In this document: in pieces, positions 34,336 through 46,321 of the stretch | How positions within the stretch are numbered: position 1 is the stretch's first letter | Layout of the letters: the number at the start of each line of letters is the position of its first letter | Source: Frigidibacter sp. SD6-1 | Lineage (GTDB): Bacteria; Pseudomonadota; Alphaproteobacteria; Rhodobacterales; Rhodobacteraceae | Assembly: GCF_030143255.1 (NCBI RefSeq) | Contig: NZ_JARJNR010000001.1 | Location: forward strand, 865,346-929,345 | Length of the DNA: 64,000 nt | Reading direction: 5' to 3' | The notes under the pieces: model-generated | What the model saw: only the letters and a program-made list of their open reading frames with translations | Told to the model about the DNA's origin: nothing | The model's database searches: none | Position numbers and translations under genes: made by a program

Positions 34336-35370
34336 ATGGCAGACACGATGTTCGCGACAGTCCTGAATGCTCTTCCCATGCCGGTTCTGTGGCTCGAGGA
34401 GGTGGATCGCGTCGTCCTGGCCAATTCCGCGGCCGAGGGCCTTTTCGGTGCGGGGCTTGAGGGACGGCTGGTCACCGATGTGCTGCGTCACCCGGATTTC
34501 CATGACACATTGGCCGAATGCCTGCGCCTGAGCGAGAAGCGCGTGATCCGTATCGCGCTGATGACCCGGGCGGGCGACCGGCAGTTCGATGTCCATATTG
34601 CGCCGACCGGCAGCGAATCCTCTTCGGTCATCTCGTTCGACGACCAGACCGCGCTCGACCAGGCCTCGGCGATGCGCCGCGATTTCGTGGCCAATGTCAG
34701 CCATGAACTGCGCACGCCCCTGACCGCGCTCGTGGGCTTCATCGAGACCCTGCGCGGGGCCGCGCGCGAGGATGCCGCCGCGCGGGACCGGTTTCTTGCC
34801 ATCATGGAGCGGGAAGCGGGCCGGATGATCCGGCTGGTCAGCGATCTTCTGTCGCTGTCGCGCGTCGAGGCGGAGGAACATCGCCGCCCGCTCGGCACGG
34901 TCGAGATGGCGGGCCTGATCCGTGGCGTGATCCAGACGCTTCGCGATCAGGCTGCCGCGGCGGGGGTGGAGATCGCGCTGATCGAGGACGGCGCCCCCTA
35001 TCCGGTCCGCGGCGAATCCGATCAGCTTGTGCAGATCCTGCAGAACCTGGCCGAGAATGGCATCAAATATGGCGGGGCGGGGAAAAGGCTGGACTTCCGT
35101 CTGACACGCGTCCCGCGCGAGCCGAAGATTCAAGGACCTGCCATCGCTGTCGAGGTGGTGGATTGCGGCGAGGGAATCGACCCGATCCACCTGCCGCGCC
35201 TGACCGAACGATTCTACCGGGTCGACAGCCATCGCTCGCGCGAGAAGGGCGGAACCGGGCTCGGGCTGGCAATTGTAAAACATATCGTCAACCGCCATCG
35301 CGGGCGGTTGAAGATCGAAAGCGATCCGGGAAAAGGCAGCAAATTCACGGTGATATTGCCTTCCGCATGA
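34336..35370 (+). CDS. phoR: Phosphate regulon sensor histidine kinase, no membrane helices
   Basis: The 344-residue kinase has an N-terminal PAS-like domain (about 8-105), the H-box FVANVSHELRTPL with His123, an N-box LAENGIKYGG, and ATP-lid motifs DCGEGIDPIHLPRLTERFYRVD-like and GGTGLGLAIVKHI. It phosphorylates PhoB when phosphate is low. No transmembrane segment is visible, so the signal must come through PstSCAB and PhoU. The ATG at 34336 starts just before the PAS domain; GAGGCGG lies upstream. It precedes pstS in the pst-pho locus. Confidence 0.88.
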   Translation: MADTMFATVLNALPMPVLWLEEVDRVVLANSAAEGLFGAGLEGRLVTDVLRHPDFHDTLAECLRLSEKRVIRIALMTRAGDRQFDVHIAPTGSESSSVISFDDQTALDQASAMRRDFVANVSHELRTPLTALVGFIETLRGAAREDAAARDRFLAIMEREAGRMIRLVSDLLSLSRVEAEEHRRPLGTVEMAGLIRGVIQTLRDQAAAAGVEIALIEDGAPYPVRGESDQLVQILQNLAENGIKYGGAGKRLDFRLTRVPREPKIQGPAIAVEVVDCGEGIDPIHLPRLTERFYRVDSHRSREKGGTGLGLAIVKHIVNRHRGRLKIESDPGKGSKFTVILPSA

Positions 35371-35409
35371 TCGGCATGACAGGCCACCCCACCGGCCCCA
35401 CGGCGGGTG

Positions 35410-35442
35410 GCGTCATCAAACTGTTACGCAACCGACACAAAA
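35410..35442 (+). promoter_or_regulatory. Pho box (PhoB binding site) ahead of pstS
   Basis: Three consecutive 11-base repeats are visible: GCGTCATCAAA, CTGTTACGCAA and CCGACACAAAA. They follow the PhoB pattern of a CTGTCAT-like 7-mer plus a 4-base AT-rich spacer. The site lies 70-100 bases ahead of the pstS start, downstream of phoR. It predicts phosphate-starvation induction of pstS and the rest of the operon. Confidence 0.75.
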
Positions 35443-35511
35443 GCATGACGGCAAGCGCCTATGCCGCCCTCAAGGTCGTCGAAGGGACGGCCGGATGTGA
35501 CGGAGACAGAT

Positions 35512-36543
35512 ATGACCATCCTGAAATATTCCGCGTCCGTGATCGCGCTGGCTGCTGCCGCTACCGCCGCCGACGCCCGCGACCAGCTGCAGATTGCCGG
35601 TTCCTCGACCGTGCTGCCCTATGCGACCATCGTCGCCGAAGCCTTCGGCGAGAATTTCGATTTCCCGACCCCGGTCGTCGAGGGCGGCGGTTCGGGCGCG
35701 GGCCGCAAGAAGCTTTGCGAGGGCGTAGGCGACAATACGATTGACATCGCCAACTCCTCCTCGCGCATCAAGCAGTCCGACATCGACCTCTGTGCCCAGA
35801 ATGGCGTGACCGAGATCATGGAAGTGCGGATCGGCTATGACGGGATCGTCTTCGCCTCCGACATCAACGGCGCCGATTTCGCGCTGACGCCCGCCGACCT
35901 TTACGGCGCCATCGCCGCCGAAGTGGTGAAGGATGGCCAGCTTGTCGCCAATACCGCCAGGACCTGGGCCGACGTGAACCCCAGCCTGCCCGCGCAGGAC
36001 ATCCTGACCTTCATTCCGGGCACCAAGCACGGCACCCGTGAAGTGTTCGACGTGAAGGTTCTGGAGGCCGGCTGCAAGGCCACCGGGGCCGAAGAGGCTC
36101 TGGTCGCCGCCAAGGGCGAGGAAGACGGCAAGAAAGCCTGCCTCGCGCTCCGCACCGACGGCACCACGGTCGATATCGACGGCGACTATACCGAGACGCT
36201 CTCGCGCCTTGACGCCAACAAGAACGCGGTCGGCGTCTTTGGCCTGTCGTTCTACGAAAACAACACCGACAAGCTGAAGGTCGCGACGATGGACGGCGTG
36301 GTGCCTTCGGTCGAGACGATTTCTTCGGGTGACTATCCGGTCTCGCGCCCGCTCTTCTTCTACGTCAAGAAGCAGCATATCGGCGTGATCCCCGGCCTGA
36401 AGGAATATGTCCAGTTCTTCCTCTCCGACGAGATGGCGGGCCCCGATGGCGCGCTGGCCGATTACGGCCTCGTGCCTGACCCGGAACTGGCCGCGACCCA
36501 GGCGATGGTGGATGCCGAAACCATCATGAAGCCGCTGAACTGA
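35512..36543 (+). CDS. pstS: Phosphate-binding protein PstS (first copy)
   Basis: The 343-residue periplasmic protein has a signal peptide (about residues 1-23, cleaved before RDQLQIAGSS). It shows the phosphate-binding loops of PstS: IAGSSTVLPYA, EGGGSGAGRKKLCEG and PGTKHGTREVF. It captures phosphate for PstCAB. GGAGACAGAT precedes the ATG. It is followed by a strong hairpin and then by a second PstS copy fused to PstC; the two mature PstS sequences agree at most positions and are clearly recent paralogues. Confidence 0.93.
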   Translation: MTILKYSASVIALAAAATAADARDQLQIAGSSTVLPYATIVAEAFGENFDFPTPVVEGGGSGAGRKKLCEGVGDNTIDIANSSSRIKQSDIDLCAQNGVTEIMEVRIGYDGIVFASDINGADFALTPADLYGAIAAEVVKDGQLVANTARTWADVNPSLPAQDILTFIPGTKHGTREVFDVKVLEAGCKATGAEEALVAAKGEEDGKKACLALRTDGTTVDIDGDYTETLSRLDANKNAVGVFGLSFYENNTDKLKVATMDGVVPSVETISSGDYPVSRPLFFYVKKQHIGVIPGLKEYVQFFLSDEMAGPDGALADYGLVPDPELAATQAMVDAETIMKPLN

Positions 36544-36556
36544 CCCTTAAGTCATC

Positions 36557-36581
36557 TCCGGGGGCGGCGTTCGCCCCCGGA
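36557..36581 (+). terminator. Hairpin between pstS and the pstS-pstC fusion gene
   Basis: TCCGGGGGCG (36557-36566) pairs with CGCCCCCGGA (36572-36581) around a 5-base loop, 14 bases after the pstS stop. It has no T tract. It likely stabilises or partly ends the pstS transcript so that the free binding protein is made in excess. Confidence 0.65.
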
Positions 36582-36598
36582 TCACCTGGAAAGACAGA

Positions 36599-38914
36599 AT
36601 GACCCCTCGCTGCCTTGCCCTGATTGCCGCCGCTCTCCTTCTGCCGGGTGCGGCCTCGGCGCGCGACCAGATCCAGATCGCAGGTTCCTCGACCGTCTTG
36701 CCCTATGCGACCATCGTCGCCGAGGCCTTCGGCGAGAACCGGGGCTTTCCGACCCCGGTCGTGGAAGGCGGCGGATCGGGCGCGGGCCGCAAGAAGCTCT
36801 GCGAAGGGCAGGGGGAGGCGACGCTCGACATCGCCAATTCCTCCTCGCCGATCAAGCCGTCGGACATCGAGCTTTGCCGCGCGAACGGCGTGACGGCGCT
36901 TATGGAAGTGCGGATCGGCTATGACGGGATCGTCTTTGCCTCGCGCCGCGAGGGGCCCGGGTTCGCGCTGACGCCCGAACTGATCTGGCGCGCGCTCGCG
37001 GCCCGGGTGCCGCAGGACGGCGCGCTTGCGGCGAACCGCGCCTCGCGCTGGAGCGAGATCGACGCGGGGTTGCCCGACCAGCCGATCACCCTCTTCATCC
37101 CCGGCACCAAACATGGCAGCCGCGAAGTCTTCGACCAGAAAGTGCTGGAGGTCGGCTGCGCCGCGGCAGGCGCCGAGGCGCTGTTTGCCGCCGCTGCCAC
37201 TGGCAGCGAGGAAGACAAGGCCAAGGCGGCGACCAAGGCCTGCCTTGAGCTGCGCACCGACGGGCGGTCGGTCGATATCGACGGCGATTATGCCGAGACG
37301 CTGGCGCGCGTCGCGGCCAATCCCGATGCAATCGGGGTCTTTGGCCTGTCGTTCTATGAAAACAACGCCGACAAGCTGCGCGTCGCGACGGTCGAGGGGG
37401 TCGAGCCTACGGTCGAGACCATCGCCAAAGGCGCCTATCCGGTCTCCCGCCCGCTCTATTTCTATGTGAAACCCGCGCATTTCGATCTGGTGCCGGGTCT
37501 GCGCGATTACGTGCTCTATTTCCTGTCCGACGAGATCGCCGGGCCGGGCGGGCTGCTGTCCGGCTACGGTCTGGTGCCTGACCCCGCGCTGGCCGAAACC
37601 CGGGCTGCCGTCGACGCGGGCAGAGTGCTGGACATGGGAGAAGGCGCCGAGCCATCGGCCACGACGCCCGCGCCTGCGGCGTCTGCGCCAGAGGCGGCGC
37701 CGCCGGTCACCGAAGCGGGTGGCAGGCCTATCCTGATCGCGCTTCTGGCTCTCGCGGTCCTCGGGGCCGCCGCTCTTGTTGCCGGTCGGCAGCGTGCCGC
37801 GCAGGTTCGCGCGGCGGGGACTGCGATTTTCCATTCGGTGCCTGCCTATCACGGCGCGCTGGTCCTTCTGTCGGCAGTTCTGCCGGGCGCGCTTGGCCTT
37901 CTGGCCTGGGGTGGGGTCGGGCCGGGCGGCTCGCCTGCGCTCGCCGTCTCCGCGACCCTTCTGCCCGGCTTGGCTGGCGGCGCCTACGGCTATGCCAGGA
38001 TCAGCCCCGACCTCAGGGCGCGGACGGCGGTCGAGCGGGTGGTGATGGCGGCGCTGATCGGCTGTTCGCTGATCGCGGTCCTGACCACGGCGGGCATCTT
38101 TGCCTCGCTCGTGGTCGAGGCCGGGCATTTCTTCAAGCTTTATCCGGCGGCCGATTTCTTCTTCTCGACCACCTGGAACCCGCAGTTCCGGGGCGGGTCC
38201 TCGCTCGGCATATGGCCCTTGATCTGGGGCACCTTCTATGTCTCGTTCATCGCGCTGCTGGTCGCGGTGCCGGTTGGGCTGATGTCGGCGATCTATCTGG
38301 CGGAATATGCCTCGAAACGCACCCGCGCCTGGGTGAAACCGGCGATCGAGATACTCGCGGGCATTCCGACCATCGTCTACGGCCTCTTCGCGCTGATCAC
38401 CGTCGGCCCCTTGCTGCGCGACTGGTTCGCGCAACCGCTCGGGATCGGTTCGTCCTCCTCTTCGGTGATGACGGCGGGGCTTGTCATGGGGATCATGGTG
38501 ATCCCGTTCGTCTCGTCCCTGTCCGACGACATCATCAATGCCGTGCCGCAGTCCTTGCGCGATGGCTCGCTCGGCCTTGGCGCGACACCGTCCGAGACGG
38601 TGCGCCAGGTGGTGCTGCCCGCCGCGCTGCCGGGGATCGTCGGCGCCGTGCTTCTGGCTGCCTCGCGCGCCATCGGCGAGACGATGATCGTCGTGATGGG
38701 CGCGGGGGCGGCGGCGAAACTGTCGCTCAACCCGTTCGAGGCGATGACCACCGTCACCGTCAAGATCGTGAGCCAGCTGACCGGCGATACCGAATTCGCC
38801 AGCCCCGAGACGCTTGTGGCCTTCGCGCTTGGCCTGACCCTGTTCCTCGTCACGCTCGGCCTCAATGTGCTGGCGCTCGTGATCGTGCGCAAATACCGGG
38901 AGCAGTATGAATGA
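36599..38914 (+). CDS. Fusion of phosphate-binding protein PstS with permease PstC
   Basis: One uninterrupted 771-residue frame joins two normally separate proteins. Residues 1-21 are a signal peptide, 22 to about 345 a full PstS domain closely related to the neighbouring pstS (IAGSSTVLPYA, PGTKHGSREVF, YGLVPDPALAE), and about 346-375 an Ala/Pro linker. From about 376 on comes the complete PstC permease, with its first helix ILIALLALAVLGAAALVAG and EAA loop QSLRDGSLGLGATPSETVR. The membrane topology fits: PstS lies in the periplasm and the first helix then crosses inward to basic residues. No stop or frameshift is needed. It overlaps pstA by ATGA. The tethered PstS would give one fixed binding domain per transporter. 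Confidence 0.9.
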   Translation: MTPRCLALIAAALLLPGAASARDQIQIAGSSTVLPYATIVAEAFGENRGFPTPVVEGGGSGAGRKKLCEGQGEATLDIANSSSPIKPSDIELCRANGVTALMEVRIGYDGIVFASRREGPGFALTPELIWRALAARVPQDGALAANRASRWSEIDAGLPDQPITLFIPGTKHGSREVFDQKVLEVGCAAAGAEALFAAAATGSEEDKAKAATKACLELRTDGRSVDIDGDYAETLARVAANPDAIGVFGLSFYENNADKLRVATVEGVEPTVETIAKGAYPVSRPLYFYVKPAHFDLVPGLRDYVLYFLSDEIAGPGGLLSGYGLVPDPALAETRAAVDAGRVLDMGEGAEPSATTPAPAASAPEAAPPVTEAGGRPILIALLALAVLGAAALVAGRQRAAQVRAAGTAIFHSVPAYHGALVLLSAVLPGALGLLAWGGVGPGGSPALAVSATLLPGLAGGAYGYARISPDLRARTAVERVVMAALIGCSLIAVLTTAGIFASLVVEAGHFFKLYPAADFFFSTTWNPQFRGGSSLGIWPLIWGTFYVSFIALLVAVPVGLMSAIYLAEYASKRTRAWVKPAIEILAGIPTIVYGLFALITVGPLLRDWFAQPLGIGSSSSSVMTAGLVMGIMVIPFVSSLSDDIINAVPQSLRDGSLGLGATPSETVRQVVLPAALPGIVGAVLLAASRAIGETMIVVMGAGAAAKLSLNPFEAMTTVTVKIVSQLTGDTEFASPETLVAFALGLTLFLVTLGLNVLALVIVRKYREQYE

Positions 38915-40215
38915 GCGGCAAATCGCTTTTCGCCAAGGACGCCCGAACCGCCGCCCGCAACCGGGCCGAGGGCCGGTTCCGCGCCTATGGCTTCTCGGCC
39001 ATCGTGCTGGCGCTTCTGGCACTCGTCTGGCTGCTGATCTCGATCCTGGGTGCTGGCGCACCCGCCTTCCGCCAGACCTTCCTGACCTTCCCCGTGACGC
39101 TCGACGCGAAGCTTCTCGACAAGTCGGGCAGCGGCGATCCGGCCGCCCTGTCGAAGGTCACGACGACGACCTACGGCAAGCTCATAGCCAAGGCGCTGGA
39201 GGCCGAGATTGCCGCGCGCGGCATCGAGGCGGGCGAGGTGAAGGCCAAGGAGTTCGCGAAGATGCTGTCGGAGGAATCCTCGGCCACCTTGCGCACCATG
39301 GTTCTGGCCGACCCCACGCTTATCGGCCAGACGATCACCTTCCGCGCGCTCGCCTCCGGCCGGATCGACGGTTACTACAAAGGCCGCGTGACGATGGAAA
39401 GCGCCGCACTCGACAAGAATGTCTCGCCCGCGCAGCTTGTTCTCGCCGACCGGCTGAAGGACGAGGGTGTGCTGACCATCGCCTTCAATCCGGGCTTCCT
39501 GACCATGCCCGATGCATCCGACAAACGGCCCGAGGCTGCGGGCCTTGGCATCGCCATCGTCGGTTCGTTCCTGATGATGGCTGTCGTCCTTGTGCTGTCG
39601 CTGCCAATCGGCGTTGCCGCCTCGGTCTATCTTGAGGAATTCGCACCGAAGAACCGCTGGACCGACCTGATCGAGGTGAATATCGCCAACCTCGCGGCCG
39701 TCCCTTCAATCGTCTACGGGATCCTCGGCCTCGCGATCTTCATCAATTTCGCTGGTCTGCCGCAATCCGCACCCATCGTCGGCGGCCTTGTGCTGACGCT
39801 CATGACGCTGCCGCGCATCATCATCCCGACGCGCGCCGCGCTGAAGGCGGTGCCGCCCTCGATCCGCGATGCGGCGCTCGGCGTCGGGGCCTCGAAACTG
39901 CAGACGGTCTTTCACCATGTCCTGCCGCTCGCCATGCCCGGCATCCTGACCGGCATGATCATCGGGCTCGCGCAGGCTCTGGGAGAGACCGCGCCCCTTC
40001 TCCTCATCGGCATGGTCGCCTTCGTGCGCGACTTTCCCGGCGGCTTCTTCGACCCTGCCGCCGCGCTGCCGGTGCAGGTCTACAACTGGACCACCCGGGG
40101 CGACCCCGGTTTCGTCGAACGGGCCTCGGGCGCGATCATCGTGCTTCTGGCCTTCCTCATCCTCATGAACGCGGTCGCGATCTATCTGCGCCGCAAATTC
40201 GAACGTCGCTGGTAA
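38911..40215 (+). CDS. pstA: Phosphate ABC transporter permease PstA
   Basis: The 434-residue permease has a long N-terminal region typical of alphaproteobacterial PstA: a first helix (about residues 29-49), then a periplasmic domain of about 150 residues, before the usual permease core. The core contains the EAA loop [29 protein letters not shown] and ends in FERRW. It forms the inner-membrane channel with the PstC part of the upstream fusion, from which it starts in an ATGA overlap. No sign of truncation. Confidence 0.92.
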   Translation: MSGKSLFAKDARTAARNRAEGRFRAYGFSAIVLALLALVWLLISILGAGAPAFRQTFLTFPVTLDAKLLDKSGSGDPAALSKVTTTTYGKLIAKALEAEIAARGIEAGEVKAKEFAKMLSEESSATLRTMVLADPTLIGQTITFRALASGRIDGYYKGRVTMESAALDKNVSPAQLVLADRLKDEGVLTIAFNPGFLTMPDASDKRPEAAGLGIAIVGSFLMMAVVLVLSLPIGVAASVYLEEFAPKNRWTDLIEVNIANLAAVPSIVYGILGLAIFINFAGLPQSAPIVGGLVLTLMTLPRIIIPTRAALKAVPPSIRDAALGVGASKLQTVFHHVLPLAMPGILTGMIIGLAQALGETAPLLLIGMVAFVRDFPGGFFDPAAALPVQVYNWTTRGDPGFVERASGAIIVLLAFLILMNAVAIYLRRKFERRW

Positions 40216-40222
40216 GATCACC

Positions 40223-41017
40223 ATGAAAGACCAAAGAGCGGAGCGGGCCGTGGATATCGAAACGGTAAAGATCAAGGCCGACAAGGTGCAGGTTTTCTAT
40301 GGCGAGAACCATGCGATCAAGGATGTCGATGTGAATATCCTCGACAAGACGGTGACCGCCTTCATCGGCCCCTCGGGCTGCGGCAAGTCGACCTTCCTCA
40401 GGTGCCTCAACCGGATGAACGACACGATCCCCTCCTGCCGGGTCGAGGGGCGGATCACGCTCGATGACGAGGATATCTACGACCCGCGCGTCGATCCGGT
40501 GCAGCTGCGCGCCAAGGTCGGCATGGTGTTCCAGAAGCCGAACCCCTTCCCGAAGTCGATCTATGACAACGTCGCGTACGGGCCGCGCATTCACGGGCTG
40601 ACGCGATCGAAGGCCGAACTTGACGAGGTGGTGGAGAAATCGCTGCGCCGTGCCGCGCTCTGGAACGAGGTGAAGGATCGCCTTCAGGCGCCGGGCACCG
40701 GCCTGTCGGGCGGCCAGCAGCAGCGCCTTTGCATCGCGCGCGCGGTCGCGACCGAGCCGGAGGTGCTTTTGATGGACGAACCCTGTTCGGCGCTCGACCC
40801 GATCGCCACGGCCCAGGTCGAGGAACTGATCGACGAGCTGCGCACCAATTTCTCGGTTGTCATCGTCACCCATTCGATGCAGCAGGCCGCCCGCGTCAGC
40901 CAGAAAACCGCCTTCTTCCATCTCGGCAACCTTGTCGAATATGGCGAGACGACGCAGATTTTCACCAACCCGCGCGATCCGCGCACCGAAAGCTACATCA
41001 CCGGCCGGATCGGCTGA
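40223..41017 (+). CDS. pstB: Phosphate ABC transporter ATP-binding protein
   Basis: The 264-residue ATPase drives PstCA. It has Walker [10 protein letters not shown] (about residues 47-55), the Q-loop [17 protein letters not shown] diagnostic of PstB, signature [14 protein letters not shown] and Walker [14 protein letters not shown]. It starts 7 bases after pstA. Length and motifs are normal for the family. Confidence 0.95.
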   Translation: MKDQRAERAVDIETVKIKADKVQVFYGENHAIKDVDVNILDKTVTAFIGPSGCGKSTFLRCLNRMNDTIPSCRVEGRITLDDEDIYDPRVDPVQLRAKVGMVFQKPNPFPKSIYDNVAYGPRIHGLTRSKAELDEVVEKSLRRAALWNEVKDRLQAPGTGLSGGQQQRLCIARAVATEPEVLLMDEPCSALDPIATAQVEELIDELRTNFSVVIVTHSMQQAARVSQKTAFFHLGNLVEYGETTQIFTNPRDPRTESYITGRIG

Positions 41018-41027
41018 GGAGACGGAC

Positions 41028-41753
41028 ATGGCAGAACAACATATCGCCCGCGCCTTCGACCGCGACCTGGAGGCGATCCAGGCGCTCGTGATGAAGATGG
41101 GAGGCATGGTCGAGACCGCGATCCTCGATGCCGCCAAGTCGCTTGAGGCGCGCGACGAGGAACTGGCCGAAGAGGTGCGCCGCGCCGACAAGGCCATCGA
41201 CGCGCTGGAGCTGAAGATCAACGAGGAGGCGGCGCGTGTGATCGCGCTGCGCGCGCCGACGGCGTCCGACCTGCGACTGGTTCTGACGGTGATGAAGATC
41301 GCCGCCTCGCTGGAGCGGGTCGGCGATTATGCCAAGAACATGGGCAAGCGCACCCAGGCGCTTGCGCAGATGGGGCCGCAAGGGGCGGTTACCGGTTCCG
41401 GCGCCTCGCTTCGGCGCATGGCAAAGACCGTGACCGAACTTCTGTCGGACGCGCTCAATGCCTATGCGGGCCGGCATCTCGACCTGGCGCAGGACGTGCG
41501 CACCCGCGACCGCGAGGTCGACCAGATGTACAATGCGCTTTTCCGCGAATTCCTGACCCACATGATGGAAGACCCACGCAATATCACCGCCTGCATGCAT
41601 CTGCATTTCATCGCCAAGAACATCGAGCGGATGGGCGATCATGCGACCACGATCGCCGAGCAGGTGGTCTATCTGATCACCGGCGAACTGCCCGACGACG
41701 ACCGGCCCAAGGCCGAGAATGTCGCCGATCTGAAACCGGCCGCGGGGGCGTGA
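41028..41753 (+). CDS. phoU: Phosphate signalling protein PhoU
   Basis: The 241-residue cytoplasmic protein is made of two three-helix PhoU repeats. It shows the metal-binding-type motifs in the first half (VRRADKAIDALELKINEEA) and in the second (ARNITACMHLHFIAKNIERMGDH-like region). It links PstSCAB to PhoR and represses the regulon when phosphate is high. The ATG at 41028 follows GAGGAGACGGAC. It overlaps phoB by four bases. Confidence 0.93.
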   Translation: MAEQHIARAFDRDLEAIQALVMKMGGMVETAILDAAKSLEARDEELAEEVRRADKAIDALELKINEEAARVIALRAPTASDLRLVLTVMKIAASLERVGDYAKNMGKRTQALAQMGPQGAVTGSGASLRRMAKTVTELLSDALNAYAGRHLDLAQDVRTRDREVDQMYNALFREFLTHMMEDPRNITACMHLHFIAKNIERMGDHATTIAEQVVYLITGELPDDDRPKAENVADLKPAAGA

Positions 41754-42445
41754 CGATGGACCGCAGCTCTCCCTCGGTCCTGGTCGTCGAGGACGAACCG
41801 GCGCAGCGCGAGATCCTGGCCTACAATCTCGAGGCGCAGGGCTTTCGCGTCGCCCAGGCCGATGACGGCGAAGAGGCGCTTCTGATGGTGGCCGAGGACA
41901 GGCCCGACCTGATCGTCCTGGACTGGATGCTGCCGAGCGTCTCGGGCATCGAGGTCTGCCGAAGGCTGAAAACCCGGGCAGAGACCAAGGGCGTGCCGAT
42001 CATCATGCTGTCGGCGCGGTCCGAGGAGGTCGATCTGGTGCGGGGCCTTGAAACCGGCGCCGACGATTATGTGGTCAAACCCTATTCGGTGGCCGAACTG
42101 ATGGCGCGGGTCCGCACGCAGTTGCGCCGCACCCGGCCCGCGAGCCAGGGCGAGCTGCTGGAATATGAAGATATCTCGCTCGACGCCACGACCCACCGTG
42201 TCCATCGCGCCGGACAGCTTCTGAAGCTTGGGCCGACCGAGTTCCGGCTTCTGACCACTTTCCTTGAAAAGCCCGGGCGGGTCTGGAGCCGCGAACAGCT
42301 GCTCGACCGGGTCTGGGGGCGCGATATCTATGTCGATACACGGACCGTGGACGTGCATGTCGGCCGGCTGAGGAAGGCGCTCTGCGCCCATGGCGGCGAG
42401 GATCCGCTGCGCACGGTGCGCGGCGCGGGCTATGCGCTCGGCTGA
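41750..42445 (+). CDS. phoB: Phosphate regulon response regulator PhoB
   Basis: The 231-residue OmpR-type regulator has a receiver domain with VVEDEPAQR, phospho-acceptor Asp58 in LIVLDWMLP, and Lys in VVKPYS. A C-terminal winged helix follows (GPTEFRLLTTFLEKPGRVW, RTVDVHVGRLRKAL). It binds Pho boxes such as the one at 35410-35442. The GTG at 41750 overlaps the phoU stop; an ATG at 41756 is an alternative. The following 153 bases to pgm hold short hairpins but no gene. Confidence 0.93.
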   Translation: MTMDRSSPSVLVVEDEPAQREILAYNLEAQGFRVAQADDGEEALLMVAEDRPDLIVLDWMLPSVSGIEVCRRLKTRAETKGVPIIMLSARSEEVDLVRGLETGADDYVVKPYSVAELMARVRTQLRRTRPASQGELLEYEDISLDATTHRVHRAGQLLKLGPTEFRLLTTFLEKPGRVWSREQLLDRVWGRDIYVDTRTVDVHVGRLRKALCAHGGEDPLRTVRGAGYALG

Positions 42446-42541
42446 CGGCGCGCTCATCGTCGGGCTTCGCCCGCTCTTCGCGCAAAGAACCGCCGCTGAT
42501 GCGGCTCCGGCTTGACAGCGGGGGCGTGGGACGGCCTATGA

Positions 42542-44230
<1,689 letters not shown>

Positions 44231-44238
44231 GCCGGCGC

Positions 44239-44290
44239 CCGGGGGTTTCACACCCCCGGACCCCCGTGGGATATTTGCGCCAGAATGAAG
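44239..44290 (+). repeat. GC-rich 3' hairpin plus conserved tail (family A, copy 4)
   Basis: CCGGGGGT (44239-44246) pairs with ACCCCCGG (44252-44259), followed by ACCCCCGTGGG and the tail ATATTTGCGCCAGAATGAAG to 44290. It begins 9 bases after the pgm stop, in pgm orientation, between convergent pgm and the ABC ATPase gene. Confidence 0.7.
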
Positions 44291-44294
44291 GGGA

Positions 44295-45293
<999 letters not shown>

Positions 45294-45295
45294 CT

Positions 45296-46321
45296 TCAAC
45301 CTTTCAGATCGATGGCGCGGCCGCTGCGGATGCTTTCGTCGGCGGCTAGGCATATGGCGAGCGACTGGACGGCGTCTTCCATATGCCGGGTGAGGTCGAT
45401 GTCTTCGGATATGGCCTTCAGCATGTAGGCCTGTTCGGCATCACAGAGCGCCTGGTGGCCGGGCTCGCCGGGGAAATCGACATCGCGGTCGGTGCCGTCG
45501 GCGCGGTGGATGCGCAGGCTGCCGACCTTGGTGTGCCCTTCGACACTGTCGCTGTCCGGGTGCATGCCGGAAAGGATCGAGACGGCGCCGTTCGGGCTGA
45601 TCACGTCCTTCACGAAATAGGCGACCTCGGACATCATCGGGCCCCAGCCGGCCTCGTACCAGCCGACGGAACCATCATCAAAGACGACCTGGAACTGCCC
45701 GTAATTATACATATTTTCGGCGATCTCTTCCGACAGGCGCAGGCCCATCCCATGAACGCGCACGGGCTTGGCGTCGGTAATCTGGCACATGACATCGACG
45801 TAATGGACGCCGCAATCGACGATGGGCGGCGTGGTCTGCATCAGTTGCTTGTGCGTTTCCCAGGCGGCGCCTGTCGACTGCTGGTTCAGGTTCAGCCGGA
45901 AGACATATGGCCCGCCAAGCGCCCGCGCCTCGGCGATCAGGCGTTGCCAGGAGGGATGGTGGCGCAGGATGTAACCCACGACCAGCTTCCGCCCGTGGGC
46001 CTTCGCGCAATCGACGACGCGGCGCGCATCGGCGACGGTGGTCGCGAGCGGTTTTTCCACGAAGACATGGGCGCCCGCTTCCATCGCCCGGCAGGCATAG
46101 TCGGCATGGCTGTCTGAATAGGTCGCGATGACTGCCAGATCGGGTCGCGTTTCCTCAAGACCCGCATCGAAGTCATTGAAAAACTGATAGGATTGCAGCT
46201 CCGCTGGCAGGGCGGTGGTCGAGCGGTTGACCAGCCCGACAATCTTCGCCCCGGCAAGCTTGTGATGGGCCAGCGCATGGCTCATCCCCATATTGCCAAG
46301 ACCGGCGACCAGAACCTTCAT
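45296..46321 (-). CDS. Gfo/Idh/MocA family oxidoreductase
   Basis: The 341-residue NAD(P)-dependent enzyme has an N-terminal Rossmann domain (VLVAGLGNMGMSHALAHHK) and the family lysine motif VFVEKPLATT near residue 90. The C-terminal alpha/beta domain carries DCGVHYVDVMCQI. Such enzymes oxidise sugar or inositol rings or their derivatives. In an amino-sugar regulon its role is unexpected and may concern a ring-oxidised or unusual muramic compound. It overlaps the preceding permease by ATGA. Substrate unknown. Confidence 0.85.
   Translation of the reverse strand: MKVLVAGLGNMGMSHALAHHKLAGAKIVGLVNRSTTALPAELQSYQFFNDFDAGLEETRPDLAVIATYSDSHADYACRAMEAGAHVFVEKPLATTVADARRVVDCAKAHGRKLVVGYILRHHPSWQRLIAEARALGGPYVFRLNLNQQSTGAAWETHKQLMQTTPPIVDCGVHYVDVMCQITDAKPVRVHGMGLRLSEEIAENMYNYGQFQVVFDDGSVGWYEAGWGPMMSEVAYFVKDVISPNGAVSILSGMHPDSDSVEGHTKVGSLRIHRADGTDRDVDFPGEPGHQALCDAEQAYMLKAISEDIDLTRHMEDAVQSLAICLAADESIRSGRAIDLKG

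Noticed and set aside
36524..39061. Long minus-strand frame opposite the pstS-pstC fusion
   Set aside because: Same shadow pattern, with repetitive Arg/Gly/His composition and no motifs. The plus strand encodes a clear transporter.
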